From: an uncultured Chitinophagaceae bacterium | Lineage (GTDB): Bacteria; Bacteroidota; Bacteroidia; Chitinophagales; Chitinophagaceae | NCBI GenBank assembly: GCA_903830285.1 | Contig: CAIKTE010000235.1 | Location: 1-40,997, forward strand | Reading direction: 5' to 3' | DNA length: 40,997 bases | Shown here: positions 17,789 to 25,544 of the stretch, one piece after another | Layout of the letters: each line of letters opens with the position of its first letter | How positions within the stretch are numbered: the first letter of the stretch is position 1 | Program-made: the position numbers and the translations under genes | Notes under the pieces: generated by a model | What the model saw: only the letters and a program-made list of their open reading frames with translations | What the model was told of the DNA's origin: nothing | The model's database searches: none

Positions 17789-17832
17789 CGTGTATTTACT
17801 CAAATTTATCATTCCAAACAGTTTTAATAAAA

Positions 17833-18540
17833 GTGGAGAATCAACAACAAATCGTCATTCGTGTAGCAGACCATCTGGATGCACATTATGCCAAACGTAT
17901 TACCGATGAAATGGAATCGTCGGCAATGGCTCGTGGAACCGGTATTGCAAAACGCTCGCCTGAATATGTTGCCGGGAAGATGCTGGAAGGGAAAGCGGTA
18001 ATTGCTGTAACACATACCGGACAATGGGTTGGCTTTTGTTATATCGAAGAATGGAGTCATGGAAAATTTGTTGCAAACAGCGGCTTGATCGTGGCACCGG
18101 AATTCAGGAAAAGTGGCGTAGCAAAACAGATTAAACAAAAAATATTCAATTTATCAAGAGAGAAATATCCCGATTCTAAGATATTCGGTTTAACAACGGG
18201 CTTGGCTGTCATGAAAATAAACAGCGAGCTGGGTTATGAACCGGTTACCTATTCTGAATTGACAGATGATGAGGTTTTCTGGGCAGGTTGCAAAAGCTGT
18301 GTGAATTATGACATCTTAATGAGCAAGGACAGAAAGAATTGTATGTGTACGGCCATGTTGTTTGATCCGAAAGATCATTACGAACCAAAAGAAACAGAAC
18401 AATTCTTTGAAGAAAATAAAAAAGGATTTGAGAGATTGGTTCGCTTTAAACAATGGAAATTATTAAAACCATTTATGAAGAAAGATAATGGAAGCTCATC
18501 TACCTTAAAGATGGTTTTTGCTTTCCTCTTTCATTTTTAA
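17833..18540 (+). CDS. GNAT acyltransferase heading the arginine operon
   Basis: 235 residues from a GTG start at 17833; no upstream ATG exists before an in-frame stop. GNAT features: VANSGLIVAPEFRKSGVAKQI, where RKSGVA corresponds to the acyl-CoA pyrophosphate loop, then KIFGLTTGLAVMKINSELGYEPV. A cysteine-rich segment (WAGCKSCVNYDILMSKDRKNCMCTAML) is typical of this Bacteroidota subfamily and might bind metal. No recognisable argA or argJ lies in the operon, so this protein is the best candidate for N-acylation of glutamate (acetyl or succinyl). That role is inferred from position. First structural gene after the leader; argG follows in 33 bases. Confidence 0.85.
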   Translation: MENQQQIVIRVADHLDAHYAKRITDEMESSAMARGTGIAKRSPEYVAGKMLEGKAVIAVTHTGQWVGFCYIEEWSHGKFVANSGLIVAPEFRKSGVAKQIKQKIFNLSREKYPDSKIFGLTTGLAVMKINSELGYEPVTYSELTDDEVFWAGCKSCVNYDILMSKDRKNCMCTAMLFDPKDHYEPKETEQFFEENKKGFERLVRFKQWKLLKPFMKKDNGSSSTLKMVFAFLFHF

Positions 18541-18573
18541 AATAATTCCTTTCAATAGATAATATTATCAGTC

Positions 18574-19767
18574 ATGGCAAAAAAAGTAGTTCTGGGATTC
18601 AGCGGCGGATTGGATACCACATTCTGTGTAAAGCATTTTGAAGAAAAAGGTTATGAAGTGCACAGCATCATTGTGAACACGGGTGGATTTAACGAAGAAG
18701 AAATAAAGAAGATCGAAGAACATGCGTACAAACTAGGTGTAAAAACACATACTACTGTTAACGCTGTCAAAGGTTATTACGACACAATCATCAAATATTT
18801 GATATTCGGAAATGTGTTGAAGAATAATACTTACCCTTTAAGTGTTAGTGCAGAAAGATTAAGTCAGGCTTTGCATATTGCAGAACACGCCAAAAAATTA
18901 AATGCAGATGCAGTAGCCCATGGCAGTACCGGTGCAGGAAATGATCAGGTGCGTTTTGATATGATCTTTCATATCATGATCCCGGGTATCGAGATCATCA
19001 CACCGATCCGTGACCTGAAATTAAGTCGCGAAGAAGAGATCACTTATTTAAAAAGTAAAGGTGTTGATATGAATTTTGCGAAAGCAGGTTATTCTATCAA
19101 CAAAGGATTATGGGGTACCAGTGTTGGGGGTAAAGAAACATTGAACAGTAAAGGAATTTTACCGGAAGAAGCGTGGCCAACACAAGTCACTGAGTCGGGA
19201 AGTAGGGAAGTGCGATTACATTTTATAAAAGGTGAACTGTTTGAAGTGGATGATAAAAAGTTCTCTCATCCAACAGAAGCCATTCAATATTTACAAACTA
19301 TTGCCGGTCCTTATGGTATCGGAAGAGACATTCATGTAGGTGATACAATCATTGGTATCAAAGGTCGCGTTGGTTTTGAAGCCGCTGCACCTATGATCAT
19401 TCTAAAAGGACATCACGCTTTGGAAAAACATGTTTTAACCAAATGGCAATTGAACTGGAAAGATCAGTTAGCACTATTTTATGGTAACTGGTTGCATGAA
19501 GGACAAATATTGGATCCGGTGATGAGAGATATTGAAGCGTATTTTATCAGCTCACAACAACAGGTAACGGGTGATGCATTTGTTCTATTGCAACCCTATC
19601 GTTTTCAGGTCATCGGAATTGAAAGTAAATATGATCTGATGAGCGCTAAGTTTGGAAAATATGGCGAAATGCATACCGGATTTACAGGAGAAGATGTGAG
19701 AGGCTTCAGTAAGATATTCGGCAATCAAACTTCTATCTATCACAAAGTGAAAGAAGCAGAAGGCTAA
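18574..19767 (+). CDS. argG: Argininosuccinate synthase
   Basis: 397 residues. The enzyme joins citrulline and aspartate using ATP to make argininosuccinate. Motifs: N-terminal PP-loop KVVLGFSGGLDTTFCVKHF, then VNTGGFNEEE, the substrate-binding segment VAHGSTGAGNDQVRFD, TPIRDLKLSREEEI, and SINKGLWGTSVGGKE. Length matches the family. The stop codon is part of the heptad tract that fills the gap to argC. Confidence 0.97.
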   Translation: MAKKVVLGFSGGLDTTFCVKHFEEKGYEVHSIIVNTGGFNEEEIKKIEEHAYKLGVKTHTTVNAVKGYYDTIIKYLIFGNVLKNNTYPLSVSAERLSQALHIAEHAKKLNADAVAHGSTGAGNDQVRFDMIFHIMIPGIEIITPIRDLKLSREEEITYLKSKGVDMNFAKAGYSINKGLWGTSVGGKETLNSKGILPEEAWPTQVTESGSREVRLHFIKGELFEVDDKKFSHPTEAIQYLQTIAGPYGIGRDIHVGDTIIGIKGRVGFEAAAPMIILKGHHALEKHVLTKWQLNWKDQLALFYGNWLHEGQILDPVMRDIEAYFISSQQQVTGDAFVLLQPYRFQVIGIESKYDLMSAKFGKYGEMHTGFTGEDVRGFSKIFGNQTSIYHKVKEAEG

Positions 19768-19839
19768 ACGCTGAAAGCCTATAGCAGGCATTTATTTAAT
19801 AATTGCGTTAAGCCTTAAGCTTTTCGCATTAAGCAAATA
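19761..19839. repeat. Inverted heptad-repeat tract between argG and argC
   Basis: Left arm 19761-19788 consists of 7-base words such as AGGCTAA and ACGCTGA and contains the argG stop codon. Right arm 19805-19839 consists of GCGTTAA, GCCTTAA, GCTTTTC and two further words. The arms are approximate reverse complements with a 16-base loop. The right arm ends 2 bases before the argC ATG. Confidence 0.8.
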
Positions 19840-19841
19840 AC

Positions 19842-20849
19842 ATGAAGATTAAAGTTGGCATCATCGGCGGCGCAGGTTATACAGGCGGAGAATTGATTCG
19901 TTTATTGATCAATCATCCTCAGGTTGAAATATGTTTTATCAACAGTTCAAGTAATGCAGGTAACAATGTAAGTAAAGTGCATGCAGATCTGGTGGGTGAA
20001 ACTGATCTGAAATTTTCAAGTGAATTAAATGAGGATATCGATGTTTTGTTTTTATGTGTGGGACATGGGGATGCGAAGAAATTTTTAGAAGCAAATAATA
20101 TCAGTGATAAAATAAAGATCATAGACCTTTCACAGGATTTCAGGCTTAGTTCAGGTTCAAGTTTCAAGTCGCCAGGTACTAGTAACCAGAAACCTGTAAC
20201 CAGAAACTTTATATACGGTCTTCCTGAATTAAACAGATCAGCAATTCAAACAGCAAATAATATTGCCAATCCGGGTTGTTTTGCTACTGCCATTCAATTG
20301 GGATTATTGCCTTTGGCAAATGCGGGTGTGCTGGGGGATGTATATACCACAGGCATTACAGGCAGTACAGGAGCGGGACAAAGTTTAAGCAACACCTCAC
20401 ATTTCAGTTGGAGGGCGAATAATATATCAGCATATAAAACTTTGCAACATCAGCATATTCATGAGATTCATCAAAGTTTGATTCAGTTACAAGACAATGA
20501 TGGCTTGCATGTTCATTTTGTTCCCTGGCGTGGAGATTTTACGAGAGGTATTTATGTTAGTTCTGTTGTTGATACTTCATTGCCACTGGAAGAAGTAAAA
20601 CAAATTTTCAAAGACTATTATAAAGATGCAGCATTCACTTTTGTTAGTGATACAATGATCGATCTGAAACAAGTAGTGAACACGAATAAATGTTTGATCC
20701 ATATTGAAAAGCAGGGAAATAAAATTGCAATTCATTCAACTATTGACAATTTACTGAAAGGTGCATCAGGACAGGCTTTGCAGAACATGAATTTGATTTT
20801 TAACATAGAAGAAACAACAGGATTAAAACTTAAAGCAAACTATTTTTAG
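19842..20849 (+). CDS. argC: N-acetyl(succinyl)-gamma-glutamyl-phosphate reductase
   Basis: 335 residues. It reduces the N-acylglutamyl phosphate to the semialdehyde with NADPH. Motifs: KVGIIGGAGYTGGELIRLL (dinucleotide binding), IKIIDLSQDFRL, and ANPGCFATAIQLGLLPL with the catalytic cysteine. An unusual insert lies between DFRL and YGLPELN, at about residues 105-123 (SGSSFKSPG...), encoded exactly by a tract of eight 7-base words at 20154-20209. Homologues as I recall them have only a few residues there. The insert falls in a surface loop before the catalytic strand, so the enzyme may still work. Confidence 0.95.
   Translation: MKIKVGIIGGAGYTGGELIRLLINHPQVEICFINSSSNAGNNVSKVHADLVGETDLKFSSELNEDIDVLFLCVGHGDAKKFLEANNISDKIKIIDLSQDFRLSSGSSFKSPGTSNQKPVTRNFIYGLPELNRSAIQTANNIANPGCFATAIQLGLLPLANAGVLGDVYTTGITGSTGAGQSLSNTSHFSWRANNISAYKTLQHQHIHEIHQSLIQLQDNDGLHVHFVPWRGDFTRGIYVSSVVDTSLPLEEVKQIFKDYYKDAAFTFVSDTMIDLKQVVNTNKCLIHIEKQGNKIAIHSTIDNLLKGASGQALQNMNLIFNIEETTGLKLKANYF
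20154..20209. repeat. Heptad-repeat tract inside argC
   Basis: Eight consecutive 7-base words, each starting with G, including GTTTCAA, GTAACCA (twice) and GAAACCT. The same vocabulary (GTTTCAA, TACAAGT) recurs next to the four-helix-bundle pseudogene near 25480. The reading frame of argC passes through. Confidence 0.85.
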
Positions 20850-20865
20850 GCAAAGGGCGAAAGAT

Positions 20866-20928
20866 TTAGGGTATAAGGTGTAAGGTATAGGGTGTAGGGA
20901 GTAAAGTTTGAGGTGTAGGATAAGGGGA
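20866..20928. repeat. Left heptad arm flanking the four-helix-bundle gene
   Basis: Nine consecutive 7-base words, for example ATAAGGT, GTAAGGT and ATAGGGT, begin 17 bases after the argC stop. Its reverse complement is found as the right arm at 21306-21333. Confidence 0.85.
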
Positions 20929-20944
20929 ATTAAAACAAAGAATC

Positions 20945-21319
20945 ATGAGGGACTATAAAAAATTAGAAGTGTGGAAGAAGTCGCATGAGATGTACTTGTA
21001 CATTAAGAAGAATGTTGCTGTTAAATTTCCTAAGGAAGAAAGATATGAGCTTACTTCTCAGTTATTAAGAGCAGCACTTTCCGTTCCTTTGAATATAGTT
21101 GAAGGATGTGGAAGATTTACCGATAAAGATTTTGCTCATTTTTTAGATACAGCTTTGGGTTCAACAAATGAAACAGATTATTGCTGTTTTGCAGCATCAG
21201 AATTAAATTATATAACACAGTCTGAATATGATTCAGCAAACAAATTAATTAATGAGGTAAGGGCAATGCTTATTTCTTTTCTAAAATTTTTAAGAAATGG
21301 TAACAACCCTACACCTTAA
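20945..21319 (+). CDS. Four-helix-bundle protein (23S rRNA intervening-sequence family)
   Basis: 124 residues matching the four-helix-bundle/IVP family: MRDYKKLEVWKKSHEMYLYI at the start, ELTSQLLRAALSVPLNIVEG, and TDKDFAHFLDTALGSTNETDYCCF. The family was first met as the protein encoded within intervening sequences of some bacterial 23S rRNA genes; the fold is also shared by Avd, the accessory protein of diversity-generating retroelements. It is not an arginine enzyme yet sits between argC and argD in the same orientation. Both sides carry inverted heptad arms, and its last residues NPTP and stop codon are part of the right arm. It looks like an inserted, still intact passenger. Confidence 0.93.
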   Translation: MRDYKKLEVWKKSHEMYLYIKKNVAVKFPKEERYELTSQLLRAALSVPLNIVEGCGRFTDKDFAHFLDTALGSTNETDYCCFAASELNYITQSEYDSANKLINEVRAMLISFLKFLRNGNNPTP

Positions 21320-21333
21320 ACCTTAAACCTTAT
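21306..21333. repeat. Right heptad arm flanking the four-helix-bundle gene
   Basis: Four 7-base words: ACCCTAC, ACCTTAA (twice) and ACCTTAT. The reverse complement contains ATAAGGT and GTAGGGT, words found in the left arm. It holds the stop codon of the four-helix-bundle gene, and its last two bases are the first two of the argD ATG. Confidence 0.85.
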
Positions 21334-22510
21334 GACTTTATTCGACGTTTATCCGCTTAACAACATCACTATTACAAAAGCACAGGGCTCATATGTATGG
21401 GATGAAAATGGTGTGCAGTATTTAGATATGTATGGTGGCCATGCGGTTATCAGTATCGGTCATACACATCCCCATTGGGTGAAAAGGATTGAAGAACAAT
21501 TAGAAAAGATCGCATTCTATTCTAACAGCATTATTATCCCCTTACAACAGGAACTGGCAACCAAATTAGGAAAGCTGAGTGGTAAGGAAGACTATCAATT
21601 ATTTCTTTGTAACAGTGGAGCGGAGGCCAATGAGAACGCCTTGAAATTGGCTTCTTTTCATAATGGCAAGAAAAAAATTGTAGCGTTTTCCAAATCATTT
21701 CACGGAAGGACTTCCTTGGCAGTTGCTGCAACGGATAATAAAAATATTGTTGCTCCTGTAAATGAAACAGACAATATTATTTTTCTTCCATTCAATGATG
21801 AAGCTGCTTTGCAGGAATGTTTTGAAAAACAGGGAAAGCAAATTTCTTCTGTGATCATTGAAGGAATACAGGGTGTTGGAGGGATCAATATTGCAAATGA
21901 ATCATTTTTAAAATTGATCAGAACCTTATGTGATGAATACAATGCTGTTTATATAGCCGATAGTGTTCAATGCGGCTACGGCAGAAGCGGACAATTCTTT
22001 GCACATGATTATGCCGGTGTAAACGCTGATATCTATACCATGGCGAAAGGAATGGGTAATGGTTTTCCTGTGGCCGGAATTCTAATTGCTCCGAATATCA
22101 AACCAAAGCATGGCATGCTGGGCACAACATTTGGTGGCAATCATCTGGCATGTGCAGCTGCATTGGCAGTTTTGGAAGTGATAGAAGACGAGAATTTGAT
22201 CAGCATGGCGAAACAAAGAGGCATGTATCTCATCAATAAATTAAAATCAATTGAGGAATTAAAAAATGTTCGTGGTCGCGGATTGATGATCGGCTTTGAT
22301 GTTCCGGAAGAATTAAAAGACCTGAAGAAAAAATTACTGCAGGATCATTTCATATTCACCGGTGAAGCAAAACCCAATGTGATACGATTATTGCCATCAT
22401 TGGCGATCAGCAGAAAACAGGTGGATGAATTTTTAGAAGCATTGAATGAAGCAATTGCGGAGTTGAAATCCCCAACCCCTAAAGCGGAGTTGGAAAACAT
22501 AGCTGAATAA
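21332..22510 (+). CDS. argD: Acetylornithine/succinylornithine aminotransferase
   Basis: 392 residues. A PLP enzyme that transaminates N-acylglutamate semialdehyde to N-acylornithine. Motifs: YLDMYGGHAVISIGHTHP, FLCNSGAEANENALKLA, FSKSFHGRTSLA, ADSVQCGYGRSG (Asp and Gln of the cofactor site kept; Ser where Glu is usual), and TMAKGMGNGFPVAG with the PLP lysine. The C-terminal tail LKSPTPKAELENIAE is encoded by a heptad-type repeat (22467-22494) and probably extends the ancestral end. The start codon lies at the edge of the right arm of the four-helix-bundle cassette. Confidence 0.95.
   Translation: MTLFDVYPLNNITITKAQGSYVWDENGVQYLDMYGGHAVISIGHTHPHWVKRIEEQLEKIAFYSNSIIIPLQQELATKLGKLSGKEDYQLFLCNSGAEANENALKLASFHNGKKKIVAFSKSFHGRTSLAVAATDNKNIVAPVNETDNIIFLPFNDEAALQECFEKQGKQISSVIIEGIQGVGGINIANESFLKLIRTLCDEYNAVYIADSVQCGYGRSGQFFAHDYAGVNADIYTMAKGMGNGFPVAGILIAPNIKPKHGMLGTTFGGNHLACAAALAVLEVIEDENLISMAKQRGMYLINKLKSIEELKNVRGRGLMIGFDVPEELKDLKKKLLQDHFIFTGEAKPNVIRLLPSLAISRKQVDEFLEALNEAIAELKSPTPKAELENIAE
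22467..22494. repeat. Heptad tract in the argD 3' end
   Basis: Words AATCCCC, AACCCCT, AAAGCGG and AGTTGGA follow in register. This is the C-rich/G-rich variety also seen at 22601-22628 and 23948-23975, here in opposite orientation and inside coding sequence. Confidence 0.7.
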
Positions 22511-22527
22511 TGACGAGAACGATCAAG

Positions 22528-22543
22528 TCCCGATATATCGGGA
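22528..22543. repeat. 16-bp perfect palindrome in the argD-argF' gap
   Basis: TCCCGATATATCGGGA is fully self-complementary. It sits between the argD stop and the heptad tract preceding argF'. It could form a small cruciform or be a remnant of another interspersed repeat. Confidence 0.6.
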
Positions 22544-22600
22544 GTGCTGAAACGAATTAAAATTGAAAAACTGGAAACATAATTTAATAACCAACATTTT

Positions 22601-22628
22601 AATTCCCCTTTCGGGGTTAGGGGTATGA
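22601..22628. repeat. Heptad tract overlapping the argF' start codon
   Basis: Words AATTCCC, CTTTCGG, GGTTAGG and GGTATGA. The last word contains the ATG of argF'. The tract matches 23 of 28 positions of the one inside argB (23948-23975). CCCC and GGGG blocks form inverted arms. Confidence 0.8.
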
Positions 22629-23602
22629 AACAATTTATTTCTGTAAACGATGTGCCCGATATCAATGCCTTGGTAAAAAAAGCATTGGCATATAAGGCGA
22701 ATCCTTTTGTTGATAAAACTTTGGGAGCAGGCAAACGTATAGGACTATTATTTTTAAATCCGAGTTTGCGTACACGTTTAAGTACACAGATCGCAGCTAG
22801 CAATCTGGGTATGGAAGCCATTGTTTTTAATGTTGATAAAGAAGGATGGGCACTCGAATTTGAAGAAGGCGCCATCATGAGTGGTAATACTGTTGAACAT
22901 ATCAAAGATGCTGCACCTATACTTGGGAATTATTTTGATGTACTGGCGATCAGAACTTTCCCTTCTTTAAAAAACAAAGAAGATGATTATAGCGAGATGT
23001 TCGTGAATCAATTCATTAAATACGCAGGTGTTCCGGTAGTAAGCTTAGAAAGCGCAACATTACATCCTTTACAATCACTGACCGATATTATTACTATACA
23101 GGAAAGCGCAAAGCTCAAGTCTCAAGGCTCAAAGCTAAAAATCGTATTATCATGGGCACCGCATATTAAACCTTTGCCTCAATGCGTGGCCAATAGTTTT
23201 GCGCAATGGGTGAATGCCTGGGGTGAAGCTGATTTTGTGATCACACACCCGGAAGACTATGAGCTGGATGAACAATTTACAAAGGGCGCAACTATTATAA
23301 AGAATCAGGACGAAGCATTGAAAGATGCCGATTATGTGTATGTAAAAAACTGGAGCACTTATACTGATTACGGTAAGATCTATGAGAACGATCCGGAATG
23401 GATGTTGACGAATGAAAAATTGGCATTAACAAATAGTGCCAAAGTGATGCATTGCTTACCTGTAAGAAGAAATGTTGAATTGAGCGATGAAATACTGGAC
23501 GGACCCAATAGTATCATAACACAGGAAGCAGGAAACAGAGTGTGGGCGGCGCAGGCAGTATTGGCAACCCTCCTAACCTCCCTGAAGGGAGGAACAAAGT
23601 AG
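22625..23602 (+). CDS. argF': N-acylornithine carbamoyltransferase (ArgF' type)
   Basis: 325 residues. It carbamoylates an N-acylated ornithine. Motifs: FLNPSLRTRLSTQIAASNLG (carbamoyl-phosphate loop in the form typical of acyl-ornithine enzymes), HPLQSLTD, WAPHIKPLPQCVANSF and the active-site MHCLPVRRNVE. Residue 90 is Val, in SGNTVEHI, at the position that is Pro90 in the Bacteroides fragilis succinylornithine enzyme and Glu92 in the Xanthomonas acetylornithine enzyme, which points to N-succinylornithine. A heptad tract encodes a loop near residues 163-172 (KLKSQGSKL), and another supplies the C-terminus (LLTSLKGGTK). The start codon lies in a heptad tract. Confidence 0.95.
   Translation: MKQFISVNDVPDINALVKKALAYKANPFVDKTLGAGKRIGLLFLNPSLRTRLSTQIAASNLGMEAIVFNVDKEGWALEFEEGAIMSGNTVEHIKDAAPILGNYFDVLAIRTFPSLKNKEDDYSEMFVNQFIKYAGVPVVSLESATLHPLQSLTDIITIQESAKLKSQGSKLKIVLSWAPHIKPLPQCVANSFAQWVNAWGEADFVITHPEDYELDEQFTKGATIIKNQDEALKDADYVYVKNWSTYTDYGKIYENDPEWMLTNEKLALTNSAKVMHCLPVRRNVELSDEILDGPNSIITQEAGNRVWAAQAVLATLLTSLKGGTK
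23111..23138. repeat. Heptad tract inside argF'
   Basis: AAGCTCA, AGTCTCA, AGGCTCA and AAGCTAA follow in exact 7-base register. The resulting loop is about four residues longer than in the B. fragilis enzyme as I recall it, between ITIxE and the WAPH strand. Confidence 0.8.
23566..23593. repeat. Heptad-type tract in the argF' 3' end
   Basis: Words AACCCTC, CTAACCT, CCCTGAA and GGGAGGA, with CCTCC/GGAGG inverted symmetry. It encodes the last residues of ArgF' and ends 16 bases before the argB start. Confidence 0.65.
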
Positions 23603-23608
23603 AAGATT

Positions 23609-24409
23609 ATGGAGAAGTTATATGTCATAAAAATTGGCGGAACCATTATTGATGATGAGGAGAAATTGAATCAATTTCTTCAATCCTTTTCATCTATAAA
23701 ATCCTCTAAAATCCTTGTCCATGGTGGTGGGAAATTAGCCACCAAATTGGCAAAGCAATTAGGTGTTGAACAACAGATGATAGATGGCAGAAGGATCACC
23801 GATGCAGAAACACTGAAGATCGTAACAATGGTCTATGCAGGTACGATCAATAAAAATATTGTAGCAAAACTGCAGGCATATCAATGCAATGCAATCGGAT
23901 TAAGCGGGGCAGATGGAAATTGTATTGTTTCTCATAAACGCGGTTCTAACTCCCCTTTTGGGGTTGGGGGTATTGATTATGGTTTTGTAGGAGATGTAGA
24001 TGAAGTGAATGCAACTTTATTAAAAAGTTTAATAGATCAAAATATTGCTGTTGTATTGGCGCCGATCACGGTTGATAAAAATGGTCAGTTATTAAATACC
24101 AATGCCGATACCATAGCACAGGAAACAGCTAAAGCATTAAGCAGTTTGTATGATGTTGAATTGATCTATTCGTTTGAGAAAAAGGGGGTATTACTGGATG
24201 TGCATGATGAATCAAGTGTGATCGCAACGATTGATCCGTCATCTTACAAAACATTAAAGGAAGGAAATAAGATATTTGAAGGCATGATACCCAAGCTGGA
24301 TAATGCCTTTTCGGCATTACAAAGCGGTGTTACAAAAGTGATCATTGGAAAAGCGGAGGAATTGGATCAATTAATTTCCGGTAATTCCGGAACAAGCATA
24401 GTTCAATGA
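23609..24409 (+). CDS. argB: N-acetyl(succinyl)glutamate kinase
   Basis: 266 residues of the amino acid kinase family; phosphorylates N-acylglutamate. Motifs: YVIKIGGTIIDDEEKL, KILVHGGGKLATKLAKQLG, MIDGRRITDAETL and AIGLSGADGNCI. Residues 112-121 (GSNSPFGVGG) are encoded by a heptad tract and lie between SHKR and IDYGFVGDV, where homologues have a shorter loop. Six bases separate it from argF'; its stop overlaps the argE start (ATGA), so the two are translationally coupled. Confidence 0.95.
   Translation: MEKLYVIKIGGTIIDDEEKLNQFLQSFSSIKSSKILVHGGGKLATKLAKQLGVEQQMIDGRRITDAETLKIVTMVYAGTINKNIVAKLQAYQCNAIGLSGADGNCIVSHKRGSNSPFGVGGIDYGFVGDVDEVNATLLKSLIDQNIAVVLAPITVDKNGQLLNTNADTIAQETAKALSSLYDVELIYSFEKKGVLLDVHDESSVIATIDPSSYKTLKEGNKIFEGMIPKLDNAFSALQSGVTKVIIGKAEELDQLISGNSGTSIVQ
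23948..23975. repeat. Heptad tract inside argB
   Basis: AACTCCC, CTTTTGG, GGTTGGG and GGTATTG: the same element as at the argF' start (22601-22628), differing at 5 of 28 positions. There it spans a start codon; here it is read in frame within the gene. Confidence 0.8.
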
Positions 24410-25479
24410 GCGAGCAAGAATTAAATACTTTATTTACTGATGCATTCGGCCTGTTAAAAAAGCTGATCGCAACAGCTTCTTTAAGCAAAGAAGAGGAAGA
24501 GACAGCCGAGATCATTCAAATGTTCCTGGAATCTCATGGTGTGGTTACGCATCAATACCTGAATAATATCTGGGCAAGGAATAAATATTTTGATACAAGT
24601 AAACCAACGATCCTTCTTAATTCCCATCACGACACAGTTAAACCAAATAAGGCTTACACATTAAATCCTTTTGAACCCGTTGAAAAAGATGGAAAACTTT
24701 TTGGGTTGGGAAGTAATGATGCTGGCGGATGTTTGGTTTCACTGATTGCAACATTTTTGAATTATCACAAACAGGAAAATTTAAAATACAATATTATCAT
24801 TGCTGCAACTGCGGAGGAAGAGATCAGCGGACCAAATGGTGTTGAGATCTTATTGCCGCGCTTGCCTAAAATAGATTTCGGTATCGTTGGTGAGCCTACA
24901 CTCATGAATATGGCATTAGCCGAAAAAGGTTTGTTGGTATTGGATTGTATCGCTCATGGCATACCCGGCCATGCGGCAAGAGAAGAGGGGGAGAATGCTT
25001 TGTACAAAGCAGTGAAAGATATTGAATGGTTCAAAAATTATAGATTTGAGAGAGTGAGTGATTTGCTAGGACCCATGAAAATGAGTGTGACCATCATCAA
25101 CGCAGGATCACAGCATAACGTGGTGCCAAGTGAATGTAAATTCACGGTGGATGTTCGTGTAAATGAATTGTACAGTTTTGAAGAAGTGCTGGATACGATC
25201 AAAGCAAATGTGGTGAGTGATGTGATCCCGAGAAGTTGCCGTTTGCGTTCAACTTCTATTCCTGTTGAGCACCCGATCATTCAATCAGGAATTCAATTAG
25301 GCAGAACTTATTATGGCTCTCCCACAACAAGCGATAAAGCTTTGATGAGTTTCCCTACCTTGAAAATGGGTCCCGGAGATAGTGCCAGAAGTCACACAGC
25401 AGATGAGTTTATTTATGTGGATGAAATAAAGAACGGAATTGATTTGTATATTCAGTTACTCGATAAAGTAGTTAAGTAA
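24406..25479 (+). CDS. argE: N-acylornithine/N-acylcitrulline deacylase (M20 peptidase family, ArgE-like)
   Basis: 357 residues of the M20 zinc amidohydrolase family. Metal ligands are visible in LLNSHHDTVKP (HxD), GLGSNDAGG, AATAEEEISG (catalytic Glu followed by ligand Glu) and FGIVGEPT. With ArgF' present, the natural substrate in the pathway is N-acylcitrulline rather than N-acylornithine. The first four bases overlap argB. Its stop codon lies in the left arm of the second four-helix-bundle cassette. Confidence 0.93.
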   Translation: MSEQELNTLFTDAFGLLKKLIATASLSKEEEETAEIIQMFLESHGVVTHQYLNNIWARNKYFDTSKPTILLNSHHDTVKPNKAYTLNPFEPVEKDGKLFGLGSNDAGGCLVSLIATFLNYHKQENLKYNIIIAATAEEEISGPNGVEILLPRLPKIDFGIVGEPTLMNMALAEKGLLVLDCIAHGIPGHAAREEGENALYKAVKDIEWFKNYRFERVSDLLGPMKMSVTIINAGSQHNVVPSECKFTVDVRVNELYSFEEVLDTIKANVVSDVIPRSCRLRSTSIPVEHPIIQSGIQLGRTYYGSPTTSDKALMSFPTLKMGPGDSARSHTADEFIYVDEIKNGIDLYIQLLDKVVK

Positions 25480-25509
25480 GTTGCAGGTTTCAAGTTGCTT
25501 GTTACAAGT
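25475..25509. repeat. Left heptad arm flanking the four-helix-bundle pseudogene
   Basis: Five 7-base words: AGTAAGT, TGCAGGT, TTCAAGT, TGCTTGT and TACAAGT. The argE stop codon is inside. The reverse complements appear in the right arm (AACTTGT, AACCTGT). Confidence 0.85.
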
Positions 25510-25544
25510 ATGCGAAGAATTGAATCCTTAAATAAATTTAATTC

